Below are positions 36,072 through 44,763 of a DNA stretch of 64,000 bases, piece by piece. The translations under genes were made by a program, and so were the position numbers. Source of the DNA: an uncultured Prevotellaceae bacterium (lineage in GTDB: Bacteria; Bacteroidota; Bacteroidia; Bacteroidales; Bacteroidaceae); assembly GCA_902781315.1 (NCBI GenBank), contig CACZIT010000022.1, forward strand, positions 1-64,000, in the 5' to 3' direction. The notes under the pieces were generated by a model. That model was not told the origin of the DNA and did not search any database. It saw only the letters and a program-made list of their open reading frames with translations. Numbering within the stretch: position 1 is the first letter of the stretch; each line of letters starts with the position of its first letter.

Positions 36072-38774
36072 TCAACGCTTAACAACTTTCTCGGCCGAGC
36101 CGTCGGCATGCTGGCGGATGTGGATGCCGCGGGCAGACGGATTGTACTGGCGGCGACCCTGGAGGTCGTAAACGGCTTTGACAGCCGACGGCTCTGCATC
36201 ACCCTGCACCTGCGGGATGGCGGTGACGACTTCATCATTCAGCGCCTTCACCTCGTCGGCCGAAAGGGCGTAGTTGAAGATGCGCACATCGTCAAGATAG
36301 CCGCGGAACTTGGCATCCGACGCCGACTGGCCGCGCCCGAAGTAGTTGAGCACAGGACGGATGTCGCTGGGCTTCACGCTGATGTCGCTGGTAGAAGCCA
36401 CTTCCTCGCCATCCACATAGAGGACGGCACGGCTGTCGTCCATCGTGATAGCAACATGTTTCCATGCCCGCGCAGTCAGGCGCACCCGATAGTTGAGCTG
36501 CTGTTCCTTGTCGCCATTCTTCACGGCAAAGCGCATGCCACTGCCTGATTGGGGTGTGAAGAACATATACTGGCTACTGCCGTTGCCGAAGTCGAAGAGG
36601 CGAGCCATCGTGACAGTAGGATTGGTCCAATAGACCCACATGGAGATGGTCATCTCGTCCATGTCGGCAATCTCGTAGGGCAGCTGCACGAAGTCGCTGG
36701 TGCCATTGAAGTTGAGCGACTTGCTGCCAGAGACGTGCTGGTCGAGATAGGAGGCCGTGGTGGCGCTGACGGCATCGAAACAATTGGACGTGGCGTCGGT
36801 CAGGGCGTCATCAAACTGCCACTGAGCCACCAGACCCCGTTCGCCGGTAGGCTTGGCCTCAACGACTGCCGAGCAGTCCGACTGATTTTCCGAACGGTCG
36901 ATGGCTTTCACCTTATACTCGTAGGCCACTCCCTGTCGGCACGTGTTGTCGACATACTCACAGGTCGCCACTTTTCGGGCGATGGTGTTCCACTGCTCAG
37001 AGCCCTTCTCGGCACGCAGCACCATGTAGCCTGCCAAATCTTCCTCAGCATTGGCAGTCCAACGCAGGCTGACGGCGGCATTGGAAGCCTCAGCCGAGAG
37101 TCCTGCGGGAGCGGCAGGCGCTTCGAGTTCACAAGCTGCATCGAGAGGCAGCAGGCGCCACATCTGCAACTCGCGCTTGGCATCGGTCGTAGCCTTGGCA
37201 GCCTGACGAATATTGGTACCGTTGGCCACCGACTTCTGCAGCAGTTCCAGACAAAGTCCCGACTCACGGTTGCGGATGAAGTAGCAGCCCCGTCCGGCAT
37301 ACTCCAGATACCACTGCTCGTTGGACGCGCAACCAGCATTGTAGCTGATGACGTTGGCCGTCGAGGTGGAATTGTTCAGCACGTTCATGTAGCGGTTGTT
37401 CTGCACGTCGGTCATCTTGTAGAAGCTGTAGTCGCCGCCGATGCGCGGATCAACCAGGCTGACGTTCCACTGCTGGGCCTTGGAGTTGCTCCATTTCATC
37501 TGACTGATGTTGGGATGGCCGTCGGCAGTGCCGTTGACAGCCACCACGCCGCACGTGGCGAAGTTCATAATTTTGTAGACTCCGGGTTCAATGGGCGACG
37601 GCGGCACATCCTCGCCATAGCATACGTCGATGACGCGTTCGGCATTGGTCTGACCTTTCTGATAGCCCGTGCCACCGGGAATCTCCATGTTATAGGCACG
37701 CAGCGGGCCGTTACCGTCGAAATAGACTTCCCGATCAAGCGAGAGAAAGGCGAACGTAGAGGTGTTGGCCTGACGCTCAGAGGAACCGACGAAGGCTTTC
37801 ACGTCCTGCGTCTCGTCGTTGCGATAGACCGATGCCGACGTCCACTTGGCGCGGTTCTCGCCGTAGCCGATGCGCGAGCCGTGGTTGCTGATGTGACAGA
37901 ACTCACCGCGGGCACGGCTGTCGAAGCCCCACCACACGCCGGCCTGCATGCCGTACTCGGCACCCACCATAGCTTCGCCCACGTTGTGCAACTCGTCGGC
38001 ATAACCATAGTTGCCGTCGGCCGCCACCTGCGAGAAGAATTTGGCATAGGTATCGAAGGAGCCTGCCAGCTGATGGGTGCAGCCCCAGTCGACGTAGGGC
38101 TTCACGGCATTATACCACGACAGGGCCTGATCGCAGTTCAGCGTGTTGCCCGCCGTGATGAGGAGTCTGGGATATTTCTCCTTCAGCTGTCGCGATATCT
38201 CCTTCATATTGGCCTTGCTGCCCTGCTTCCAGTCGGTGTAGTCGGGCTCGTTGAAGGGCGACACACCTATCACGCGATGCTTCGGGTAGTATTTGTGGAT
38301 ATAGTCGATGTGAGCACTGATCATGGCAACCCAATGGTCCACATTCGCATTGCCGGTGGTGCCATACCAGCTTTCGTCGATGCCTGCCTCCTGGTCGGAG
38401 TTCAGGATGATGTCTACGGTATCGCTCATGATATTGGTGGTCTGCATACGTTTACGGAGCATATTGGCCTGATTGCTGGTCAGCGCTGTGTCGCCCGCCA
38501 GTTTTTCGCCATAGCGGAAACTGCCACGCACCAGCGACAGATTCTCGCGACCGATGTGGTTGATACCCTTGCGCATGTTCTGGTCGTTGCGCCATGCCAC
38601 GTCCATGCCCCAACGCACGGGCAGCTTCACACCCTCATCGCTGATGCGGAACGGCACGACGACATCGCTGTTTGACAGCGTGGTGAGATATTGGCTCGAC
38701 GACGCCCGCTCGGTCTGGGCCATTGCTGCGGCGGCAAGAAACAGACCTGCCACCATCAAAAATTTCGTTTTCAT
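36072..38774 (-). CDS. Secreted multidomain glycosidase-like protein (GH-A barrel, ricin, FN3, LamG, sorting tail)
   Basis: A 900-residue secreted protein. Signal peptide about 1-20; a TIM-barrel region about 40-380 with clan GH-A style glutamates in VIGVSPFNEPDY (acid/base) and MVGAEYGMQ (candidate nucleophile), nearest in look to GH30/GH5-type enzymes; a ricin-type beta-trefoil about 400-545 (repeated QQW/EQW motifs); fibronectin III about 560-655; a LamG/concanavalin domain about 665-835; and a type IX-like tail (VYDLQGRRQ). It lies 24 bp behind the YfhO gene and about 110 bp before fkp on the same strand. Substrate is not known; the glycosidase call rests on the two motifs. Confidence 0.7.
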   Translation of the reverse strand: MKTKFLMVAGLFLAAAAMAQTERASSSQYLTTLSNSDVVVPFRISDEGVKLPVRWGMDVAWRNDQNMRKGINHIGRENLSLVRGSFRYGEKLAGDTALTSNQANMLRKRMQTTNIMSDTVDIILNSDQEAGIDESWYGTTGNANVDHWVAMISAHIDYIHKYYPKHRVIGVSPFNEPDYTDWKQGSKANMKEISRQLKEKYPRLLITAGNTLNCDQALSWYNAVKPYVDWGCTHQLAGSFDTYAKFFSQVAADGNYGYADELHNVGEAMVGAEYGMQAGVWWGFDSRARGEFCHISNHGSRIGYGENRAKWTSASVYRNDETQDVKAFVGSSERQANTSTFAFLSLDREVYFDGNGPLRAYNMEIPGGTGYQKGQTNAERVIDVCYGEDVPPSPIEPGVYKIMNFATCGVVAVNGTADGHPNISQMKWSNSKAQQWNVSLVDPRIGGDYSFYKMTDVQNNRYMNVLNNSTSTANVISYNAGCASNEQWYLEYAGRGCYFIRNRESGLCLELLQKSVANGTNIRQAAKATTDAKRELQMWRLLPLDAACELEAPAAPAGLSAEASNAAVSLRWTANAEEDLAGYMVLRAEKGSEQWNTIARKVATCEYVDNTCRQGVAYEYKVKAIDRSENQSDCSAVVEAKPTGERGLVAQWQFDDALTDATSNCFDAVSATTASYLDQHVSGSKSLNFNGTSDFVQLPYEIADMDEMTISMWVYWTNPTVTMARLFDFGNGSSQYMFFTPQSGSGMRFAVKNGDKEQQLNYRVRLTARAWKHVAITMDDSRAVLYVDGEEVASTSDISVKPSDIRPVLNYFGRGQSASDAKFRGYLDDVRIFNYALSADEVKALNDEVVTAIPQVQGDAEPSAVKAVYDLQGRRQYNPSARGIHIRQHADGSAEKVVKR

Positions 38775-38798
38775 TTTCAGTCAATATTTTAGTTTGTG

Positions 38799-41381
38799 TC
38801 AGCGTTCTTTTCTCCTGAAATGCACCACCAGTCCTCCCACGACAGCCAGCAGCAAGACGGCCGAAGCGGCATAGGCAATGCTCTCGGTGCGCTTGATGGA
38901 GGAAGGCTTGAACGTCAGCACGACCTTATGCTCGCCGGGCTGCAGGTTCAGCGCACGCAGGACATAGTTGACGCGCCCCAGCGTGGCGGGCTTGCCGTCC
39001 ACCGTGGCTGTCCAGCCGGGATAGTAGATTTCCGAGAACACCACGACGCCGCCCTTGCCTGAGCGCACGTCGTAGGCGAGCTCGTTAGGCTCGTAGGCAG
39101 TCAGTGTCACCACCGAGGCGGTGTCCTGCAACTGGGCCTCGCCCAGCTGTTCCTTGAACTTCGCATCGGCCACAGCCTCGTGGCGCAGGTCAATCTTACC
39201 CACGCGGTCCAGCTCTTCGTTGGCGTTCTGCACGTAGGTCAGCTTGTCTACGAACCACGCGTTGCCATAAGTGTAAGGATTCATGATGGGCACCGTCTGA
39301 CCACCCTGCAGCGGCATGATGATGTATTTCATGTTGAGCATGTTCAGCACAGGATAAATCGAGTCGCCAGCCACCTGCGTCATGTCACCCTGTGCGTCCA
39401 CAATGGCAGGCATCAGCTTCTGCATCTCGGGAGCGATGTGGGCTTCTATCAGTTCCTGATAACGGCGCAGCTTGGCAGCATGATAGCCACCGATGGACTT
39501 GTGATAATAGGAGGTCTCGTTCTCGTTGAACGTATTGGAAGCGAGATTCAGCACGCGGTAGTCCAGCGACTTGTCTTCCAGTATCATCTTGTCGGTATTG
39601 GTCATCTCCTGCGGCAATTCGCGCACGCTCTTTTCTACGAACATCGAGTCGTTCAGGTAGCGCTTGTTCACCGTCCACATATCAATCAGGCAGAGCAGGG
39701 CAATGCCGCACACGGCATACAGCTGCGACGACTTCTGCTTGCTGCGCAGAGCCCAGAGCAACAGGGCCGTACCGATGGTCAGCACCAGGAACGAGCGCCA
39801 ACAGTCGGCCGTGAAGATGCCTTCGCGCACGGCACGCAGGTTGCTGAGCAGCGGATTCAGCTGTTCCGGCGGGAACTGCGAAAGGGCTTGCATCTCCTGC
39901 GTGGAAACATAGTTGCCGAAGAACACGCCGGGCATCAGCGCAAACAGCAGGCAGAAACCAGCCGTCAGCGCATAGCTGATGAGCACCGGCTTCAAGTACT
40001 TCGAACCATTTGAACGCTGTGCAGCAGCATTTGAACCTTCAACGTGCGAAGCACCATTTGAACGCTGCGCAGCAGCACTTCCCCACCAGCCGTTGCCCAG
40101 CACCTTGCCGAGGGCCATCATGGCCAGCAGCGGAATCGTGAACTCAGCAATGACGAGGATCGAGGCAACCGTGCGGAACTTCGCATACATCGGCACGTGG
40201 TCGATAAAGAAGTCGGTGAGCCCCATGAAGTTCTTACCCCACGAGAGCATGATAGAAAGAATCGTGGCAGCAAGCAGTGCCCACTTCATAGGACCTTTCA
40301 CCACCAGCAGTCCCAGCACAAACAGCATCAGCACGAAGGCACCCACGTAGACCGGGCCACTCGTCATGGGCTGCTCGCCCCAGTATTGCCCGATCTGCTG
40401 ATACAGCGGCAGGTAGTTCGGGTCGGCTTTCTGCATGGCCTTTTCGTTGCGGGCCAGGGGCACCGAGGCGCCGCCCTTGGTATTCGGAATGAGCAGCGTC
40501 CACGTCTCGCCGATGCCGTACGACCACTGCGTGATGTAGTCGCGCTCCAGTCCGCTCGACGTCTGGTTGCCCGTGTTGGGCTTCACCAGTTCGCTCTTTC
40601 CACGCATAGTCTCCTTCGAATACTCCCACGTATGATAGAGGTTGGAAATGTTTATCAGAATACCTATGGCACCGGCAGCCAGACACACCGCCGTGGCCTT
40701 CACGACGTGCTTCCAGCCAGTGGCCTCGGCATAGCGGTTGGTCAGACTCTGCACGATGAACGCCACCACCATCATCGCTATCGGGAACAGATAATAGTAG
40801 GTCATCTGCACGTGGTTGGCCTTCACCTCAAAGGCGGCGAAGAGCGCCGTCAGGATGAAGCCCCACAGGTACTTGCCCCTGTAGGCCAGCACGATGCCGG
40901 CAATCATCGGCGGCAGATAGGCCAGCGCCCACACCTTCCAGATGTGGCCGGCCGCAATGATAATGAAGAAATAACTGCTGAAGGCCCAGACAATGCTGCC
41001 CAGCACGGCCAGTTCGCGTCGGAAGTCGAAGGCACGCATCAGGATGTAGAAGCCCAAAAGATAGGCAAAAACAAACCACACGTTCTCCGGGAGCCACAGG
41101 TGGTAGGCATCCATCACTTTCGACAGCAGGTCGGTACTCTTGTACGAGGGCGACGTCTGGTAGGTAGGCATGCCGCTGAACGTGGAATTGGTCCAACGGG
41201 TGCGCTCGCCCGTCTTCTGCAGGTATTCCAATGCTTCCTGTCCGGCACCACGACCTGCCGACGTATCGTGCTGATACAGAATGCGCCCCTCCAGGTCAGC
41301 AGGCATGAAATAGGCGAAGGCGATGACCGCAAACAACACTACTGCCAACACATCTGGCAGATACTTCTTCAGTTTTTCCAT
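38799..41381 (-). CDS. YfhO-family multi-pass membrane protein
   Basis: An 860-residue inner-membrane protein with about 12-14 hydrophobic helices and a C-terminal soluble domain, matching YfhO, a family linked in Gram-positive bacteria to glycosylation of lipoteichoic acid; in Bacteroidetes the acceptor is unknown. N-terminal landmarks: ILYQHDTSAGRGAGQEAL, WTNSTFSGMPTYQ and HIWKVWALAYLPPMIAG. Start chosen at MEKLKKYLPDVL, after the promoter and where the first helix begins. A cytoplasmic loop carries an in-frame duplicated unit AAAQRSNG-x8-AAAQRSNG. Last core helix is followed by a short basic tail (HFRRKER). Confidence 0.8.
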   Translation of the reverse strand: MEKLKKYLPDVLAVVLFAVIAFAYFMPADLEGRILYQHDTSAGRGAGQEALEYLQKTGERTRWTNSTFSGMPTYQTSPSYKSTDLLSKVMDAYHLWLPENVWFVFAYLLGFYILMRAFDFRRELAVLGSIVWAFSSYFFIIIAAGHIWKVWALAYLPPMIAGIVLAYRGKYLWGFILTALFAAFEVKANHVQMTYYYLFPIAMMVVAFIVQSLTNRYAEATGWKHVVKATAVCLAAGAIGILINISNLYHTWEYSKETMRGKSELVKPNTGNQTSSGLERDYITQWSYGIGETWTLLIPNTKGGASVPLARNEKAMQKADPNYLPLYQQIGQYWGEQPMTSGPVYVGAFVLMLFVLGLLVVKGPMKWALLAATILSIMLSWGKNFMGLTDFFIDHVPMYAKFRTVASILVIAEFTIPLLAMMALGKVLGNGWWGSAAAQRSNGASHVEGSNAAAQRSNGSKYLKPVLISYALTAGFCLLFALMPGVFFGNYVSTQEMQALSQFPPEQLNPLLSNLRAVREGIFTADCWRSFLVLTIGTALLLWALRSKQKSSQLYAVCGIALLCLIDMWTVNKRYLNDSMFVEKSVRELPQEMTNTDKMILEDKSLDYRVLNLASNTFNENETSYYHKSIGGYHAAKLRRYQELIEAHIAPEMQKLMPAIVDAQGDMTQVAGDSIYPVLNMLNMKYIIMPLQGGQTVPIMNPYTYGNAWFVDKLTYVQNANEELDRVGKIDLRHEAVADAKFKEQLGEAQLQDTASVVTLTAYEPNELAYDVRSGKGGVVVFSEIYYPGWTATVDGKPATLGRVNYVLRALNLQPGEHKVVLTFKPSSIKRTESIAYAASAVLLLAVVGGLVVHFRRKER
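40006..40077. repeat. 24-bp unit twice at 48-bp period, in frame in the YfhO gene
   Basis: ccatttgaacgctgygcagc+agca occurs at 40006 and 40054, differing by one base, separated by 24 bp containing gaaccttcaacgtgcgaagc. It encodes AAAQRSNGASHVEGSNAAAQ in a hydrophilic loop between helices. Confidence 0.75.
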
Positions 41382-41411
41382 AAGTTGCATATAAACGTTT
41401 ATATTTGCCCA

Positions 41412-41419
41412 CAAAGGTA
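41412..41419 (-). promoter_or_regulatory. -7 box TACCTTTG before the YfhO gene
   Basis: TACCTTTG on the minus strand, 30 bp before the chosen YfhO start, supporting that start over the upstream one. Confidence 0.6.
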
Positions 41420-41425
41420 CAAAGA

Positions 41426-41545
41426 AAAGTTTAAAGTTCAAAGTCCAAGGTTCAATTTTTAGGCTGAAAGTAGTTAAAGAAGTTAAAAGGCTCCCGTTTC
41501 ACGAAAAACTCTCAACACTCAACCTCGCTTCTCTCAACTTTTATT
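41426..41545. repeat. Degenerate heptamer tracts between YfhO and nucleosidase genes
   Basis: aaagtttaaagttcaaagtc at 41427-41446 and ctctcaacactcaacctcg near 41507-41525, with aaagtagttaaagaagttaaa between. Decayed TTCAAAG- and CTCTCAA-type units flank the promoter of the nucleosidase. Confidence 0.5.
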
Positions 41546-41547
41546 TG

Positions 41548-41555
41548 TATCTTTG
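41548..41555 (+). promoter_or_regulatory. -7 box TATCTTTG before the nucleosidase
   Basis: TATCTTTG on the plus strand, 50 bp before the MTA/SAH nucleosidase start. Confidence 0.55.
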
Positions 41556-41605
41556 CAGCACGATTATCCATTGGTGAAACCATTACGAATCAATTCTTGA
41601 CCATT

Positions 41606-42274
41606 ATGAAGATAGGAATCATTGTTGCTATGGAGAAGGAACTGCGCGCGCTGCAGAAGGTTTTCGGCGACGACCCTCGGTTTGTAGTTATGCAGTGCGG
41701 CATCGGCAAGGTGAACGCGGCCATCGGCACGGCCGAGATGATTCGCCAGCACCAGCCCGACGCCATCATCTCCAGCGGCTGTGCCGGCGGCAACGGCGAC
41801 GACCTCTGCGTGCAGGATGTCGTTGCCAGTTCTGAACTTGTTTATCACGACGTCTATTGCGGACGTGCCATCGACGACAGCACGCAGTACGGCCAGGTGC
41901 AGGGCATGCCTGCCCGCTTCCCCGCCGACAAGCGGATGCTCAGCGTGGCACAAGCGCTTGCCCAAAGCCAGCCCGCCCTCTCCATCAAGACCGGCCTCAT
42001 CGTCACCGGCGACTGGTTTGTAGACTCGAAGGAGAAGATGCGCGAGATCGTCGGTCACTTCCCCGAGGCACGGGCGGTCGACATGGAGTCGTGCGCCATT
42101 GCCCAGACCTGCTACACGTATCACGTGCCGTTCATCTCCTTTCGCGTGATCAGCGACATTCCCCTGCGCGACACCGACGCCTCGCAGTATCACGACTTCT
42201 GGTCGCAGGTGGCCGACCGCTCCTTCAGCGTCACCCGCACCTTCGTCGAAGCACTAGTCAGCAGTGAAGAGTGA
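41606..42274 (+). CDS. mtnN: 5'-methylthioadenosine/S-adenosylhomocysteine nucleosidase
   Basis: Hydrolyses MTA and SAH to adenine and the thioribose, recycling methionine and feeding the autoinducer-2 route. The 222-residue product is full length: MKIGIIVAMEKELRAL with the catalytic Glu, VMQCGIGKVNAAIGTAEMI, ISSGCAGG, the substrate stretch AVDMESCAIAQTCY with MetGlu, and VISDIPLRDTDASQ with the catalytic Asp. The start at MKIGI is standard for the family. The last residues SSEE and the stop codon belong to a gaagagt heptamer array. Single gene under its own promoter. Confidence 0.95.
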   Translation: MKIGIIVAMEKELRALQKVFGDDPRFVVMQCGIGKVNAAIGTAEMIRQHQPDAIISSGCAGGNGDDLCVQDVVASSELVYHDVYCGRAIDDSTQYGQVQGMPARFPADKRMLSVAQALAQSQPALSIKTGLIVTGDWFVDSKEKMREIVGHFPEARAVDMESCAIAQTCYTYHVPFISFRVISDIPLRDTDASQYHDFWSQVADRSFSVTRTFVEALVSSEE

Positions 42275-42296
42275 AGAGTGAATAGGGAATAGTTTA
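42261..42296. repeat. Heptamer array (AGTGAAG) spanning the mtnN stop codon
   Basis: agtgaag agtgaag agtgaat, then agggaat agtttat. The TGA stop of mtnN lies inside the second unit. Confidence 0.7.
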
Positions 42297-42309
42297 TGAT
42301 TACACTTGA

Positions 42310-42535
42310 AAACTGAAAAGCTGGTAAAACTCTAAACTCCCACCCAGGGCACGCCCTGAGCTACAGCTCATTAGCCTTTCAGGCCGCACTTGCAGAGTTT
42401 CCGAAACTCTAAACTCTCCGCTCGACCCGCAGGGGCGCTTTCGTAGCGCAGCGGAGAAAGAACTCTCCCTACTGACTCTAAACTCTCAACTACAAAACTG
42501 ACTCTAAACTCTAAACTCTAAACTCTAAACTAAAA
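42310..42535. repeat. CTCTAAA heptamer arrays around a GC hairpin core, reaching the next start codon
   Basis: Arrays of actctaa/actctca units occur at about 42331-42338, 42411-42420, 42474-42491 and 42501-42533, the last with four to five units and ending 6 bp before the ATG of the nucleoside kinase. Between them lie hairpins, gggcacgccc and the core ggcgctttcgtagcgcagcg (42434-42463) that recurs at 49501. No promoter box was found, so the array occupies the leader. Confidence 0.75.
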
Positions 42536-42539
42536 TACC

Positions 42540-44219
42540 ATGCTCCAGATCCGCTGTAAGAACAACAACATCACCAAGAGTTTCCCCGAGGGGACCTCGC
42601 TCCTCGATGTCTACCAAGAGTTTGCCGACGACCTGCAGATGCAGAATCCCGTCGTGGCGGCATTAGTCAACAACACCACGCAGGGACTGAAGTTCCGGCT
42701 CTACCAGAACCGCGACGTAGAGTTCCTCGATGCCCGCGAGGGACCCGGCCACCGCGTCTACGTGCGCTCGCTCTGCTTCGTGCTCTACAAGGCCACGCAG
42801 GACCTCTTCCCCGGTTCGAAGCTCTTCATCGAGCACACCATCTCGCGCGGCTACTACTGCAACTTCAAGAAGCGCGGCAACGACGCACTGACCGAGGACG
42901 ACATCCAGCATATCCGCGAGCGCATGCAGGAAATCATCAACCTCGACATGCCGTTCCGACGCAATGAAGCCACCACAGAGGAGGCCGTGCGCATCTTCGC
43001 TGAGCGGGGCTTCTCCGACAAGGTGAAGTTGCTGGAGACGAGCGGACAAATCTACTCCGATTACTATATGCTGGGCGACACGGCCGACTTCTTCTACGGA
43101 CCGCTCGTGCCCTCGGCCAGCTATCTGACCGTCTGGGGACTGGAGGCCTACCACGACGGCATGCTGCTGCGCGTGCCCGACTGGAACGATCCGTCGCGAC
43201 TGGCCGAGAAGGTGGACATGCCGAAGACCTACGAGATGTTTGCTGAGAAGACGCGTTGGGACATCATCATGCGACTCTCCAACGCCGGCGACGTCAACAA
43301 AGCCATCCTGAAGGGGCACGCCTCGGAACTCATTCAGGTCTCTGAAGCACTACAGGAAAAGAAGATTGTGCAGATAGCCGAGGAGATAGAGCGTCGCTTC
43401 CACCGTGAGGAGAACCCCGTGCGCATGGTGCTCATCACGGGACCCAGCAGCTCGGGCAAGACCACGTTCTGCAAGCGACTCTCCATACAGTTGCTGGCCT
43501 GCGGACTGCGCCCCTACTCCGTCAGCACCGACGACTACTTCGTCAACCGTACCGACACACCGCTCCTTCCCAACGGCGACTACGACTTCGACAACATAGA
43601 AACCGTGGAATACCGGCTGCTGCAGGACCACCTGCAGCGCCTCATGCAGGGCGAGCGCGTCGAGGTGCCTGAGTATAATTTCACCACCGGCAAGCGCGAG
43701 TGGAACGGCAAGAAGCTGAAACTCTCCGGCGACACCGTGCTCATCATTGAGGGCATCCACGCCCTGAACCCACTGCTGACGCAGGCCATCCCCGACTCGG
43801 CGAAGTTCAAGATCTACATCTCCGCCCTCACCAGCATCTCGCTCGACGACCACAACTGGATTCCCGTGCGCGACAACCGCCTGCTGCGTCGCATCATCCG
43901 TGACTACAACAAGGGAGCCTTCACCGCCCAGCAGACCATCAGCCAGTGGCCCAACGTCTGCCAAGCCGAAGACCAGTGGATATTCCCCTATCAGGAGTCG
44001 GCCGATGTAATGTTCAACTCGGCGCTGAACATCGAGTTCGCCGTGCTGCGTCCGCATGCCGAAATCATCCTCGCCTCGGTGCCGAAGAACTGCCCCGAGT
44101 ACACCGATGCTCACCGCCTGCTGAAGTTCCTCCACTACTTCATCCCCGTGAGCGACAAGGAGATACCGCCCACCAGCATCATGCGCGAGTTCGTAGGTGG
44201 CTCGAGCTTCAAGTACTGA
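42540..44219 (+). CDS. TGS-domain nucleoside (uridine-like) kinase
   Basis: Bacteroidetes nucleoside kinase of 559 residues. Order: TGS domain (about 1-65), a threonyl/alanyl-tRNA-synthetase second-additional-domain-like region (about 80-230, IEHTISRGYYCNF), then a uridine-kinase/phosphoribulokinase domain with P-loop GPSSSGKTTFCKRL near residue 301, STDDYFVNRTDTPLLPNGDYDFD and IIEGIHALNPLLT. The family is taken to phosphorylate uridine/cytidine or a related nucleoside; the role of the tRNA-synthetase-like part is unknown. A heptamer array ends just before its ATG. Length is normal. Confidence 0.85.
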   Translation: MLQIRCKNNNITKSFPEGTSLLDVYQEFADDLQMQNPVVAALVNNTTQGLKFRLYQNRDVEFLDAREGPGHRVYVRSLCFVLYKATQDLFPGSKLFIEHTISRGYYCNFKKRGNDALTEDDIQHIRERMQEIINLDMPFRRNEATTEEAVRIFAERGFSDKVKLLETSGQIYSDYYMLGDTADFFYGPLVPSASYLTVWGLEAYHDGMLLRVPDWNDPSRLAEKVDMPKTYEMFAEKTRWDIIMRLSNAGDVNKAILKGHASELIQVSEALQEKKIVQIAEEIERRFHREENPVRMVLITGPSSSGKTTFCKRLSIQLLACGLRPYSVSTDDYFVNRTDTPLLPNGDYDFDNIETVEYRLLQDHLQRLMQGERVEVPEYNFTTGKREWNGKKLKLSGDTVLIIEGIHALNPLLTQAIPDSAKFKIYISALTSISLDDHNWIPVRDNRLLRRIIRDYNKGAFTAQQTISQWPNVCQAEDQWIFPYQESADVMFNSALNIEFAVLRPHAEIILASVPKNCPEYTDAHRLLKFLHYFIPVSDKEIPPTSIMREFVGGSSFKY

Positions 44220-44230
44220 CCTCAGCCCTC

Positions 44231-44294
44231 CTATGCGTTTTTACGCCCTTCCACTCCCCTTTATGCCCTTTATGCCCTTTATGCCCTTTTATGA
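44231..44294. repeat. Nonamer tandem array (TTTATGCCC)
   Basis: Three to four perfect ctttatgcc units with diverged ones upstream (tatgcgttt, ttacgccct), just after the nucleoside-kinase stop. Similar units flank fkp at 36.05 kb. Confidence 0.75.
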
Positions 44295-44350
44295 ATTTTT
44301 CCGACAAAACGACCGCCGCGTGAAACATCAAACTAGCGCGTGAAACATCG

Positions 44351-44388
44351 GGAGCCTACCCCTAACCCCTCCCTAAAGGGAAGGGAAT
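44351..44388. repeat. Intergenic palindromic GC element
   Basis: ggagcctacccctaacccct followed by ccctaaagggaaggg: a diverged copy of the element found in frame in MCE, GSCFA and others. Confidence 0.65.
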
Positions 44389-44392
44389 CCAG

Positions 44393-44517
44393 CTAAACCT
44401 ATGGCTTGACTCGGCTAAACCATAGGTTTCTGCGATACAAAGCTATGAGATAGAGCATACAGAGCATAGAGATAGAGCGACTAAACCTATGCTTTACATG
44501 GTCTAAACCTATGGTTT
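44393..44517. repeat. Six dyad units at a strict 22-bp register (CTAAACCTATGGTTT)
   Basis: Clear units start at 44393, 44415, 44481 and 44503 (ctaaacctatggctt, ctaaaccataggttt, ctaaacctatgcttt, ctaaacctatggttt). Positions 44437 and 44459 hold decayed units that keep ctatg and catag, so the register covers 110 bp without slip. The units are near-palindromes AAACC-TAT-GGTTT. Same period as the arrays at 24.5 and 58.6 kb but another core. Confidence 0.8.
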
Positions 44518-44519
44518 CT

Positions 44520-44548
44520 GGCCCCCTAACATAGGGGGTTGGGGGTCT
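44520..44548. repeat. GC palindrome ggccccctaac-atagggggtt
   Basis: Dyad ccccctaacatagggggttg with a G-rich arm directly after the 22-bp array; distant relative of the GC palindromic element, and possible terminator of either convergent gene. Confidence 0.45.
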
Positions 44549-44763
44549 CAAAAAGCTAACAGTTTGACCTACAACGCATTAGAGACTTTGCCAAATTACG
44601 GCCGTATTTGCGAAAAAAGTTTTTCTGGTCGAGAATTTTTAAATCTACAAGGGGGTTGACAGGCAAGTTTTTTTGACACTTCGCAGCAAAGAGAGGGGCG
44701 AAGGAGCCGCAAAAGGGACTTAGCGCTTACGAACGCGAAAGAGCCAGCGGGCTATCGGCTTGC

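Larger units (their letters stand above)
44220..44763. other. 544-bp intergenic region packed with repeats
   Basis: No gene is seen between the convergent kinase and barrel-protein genes. It holds a nonamer array, two palindromic GC elements and a 22-bp-register dyad array (listed separately). The last 200 bp (44560-44760) are AT-rich then GC-rich with no recognised feature. Confidence 0.6.
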
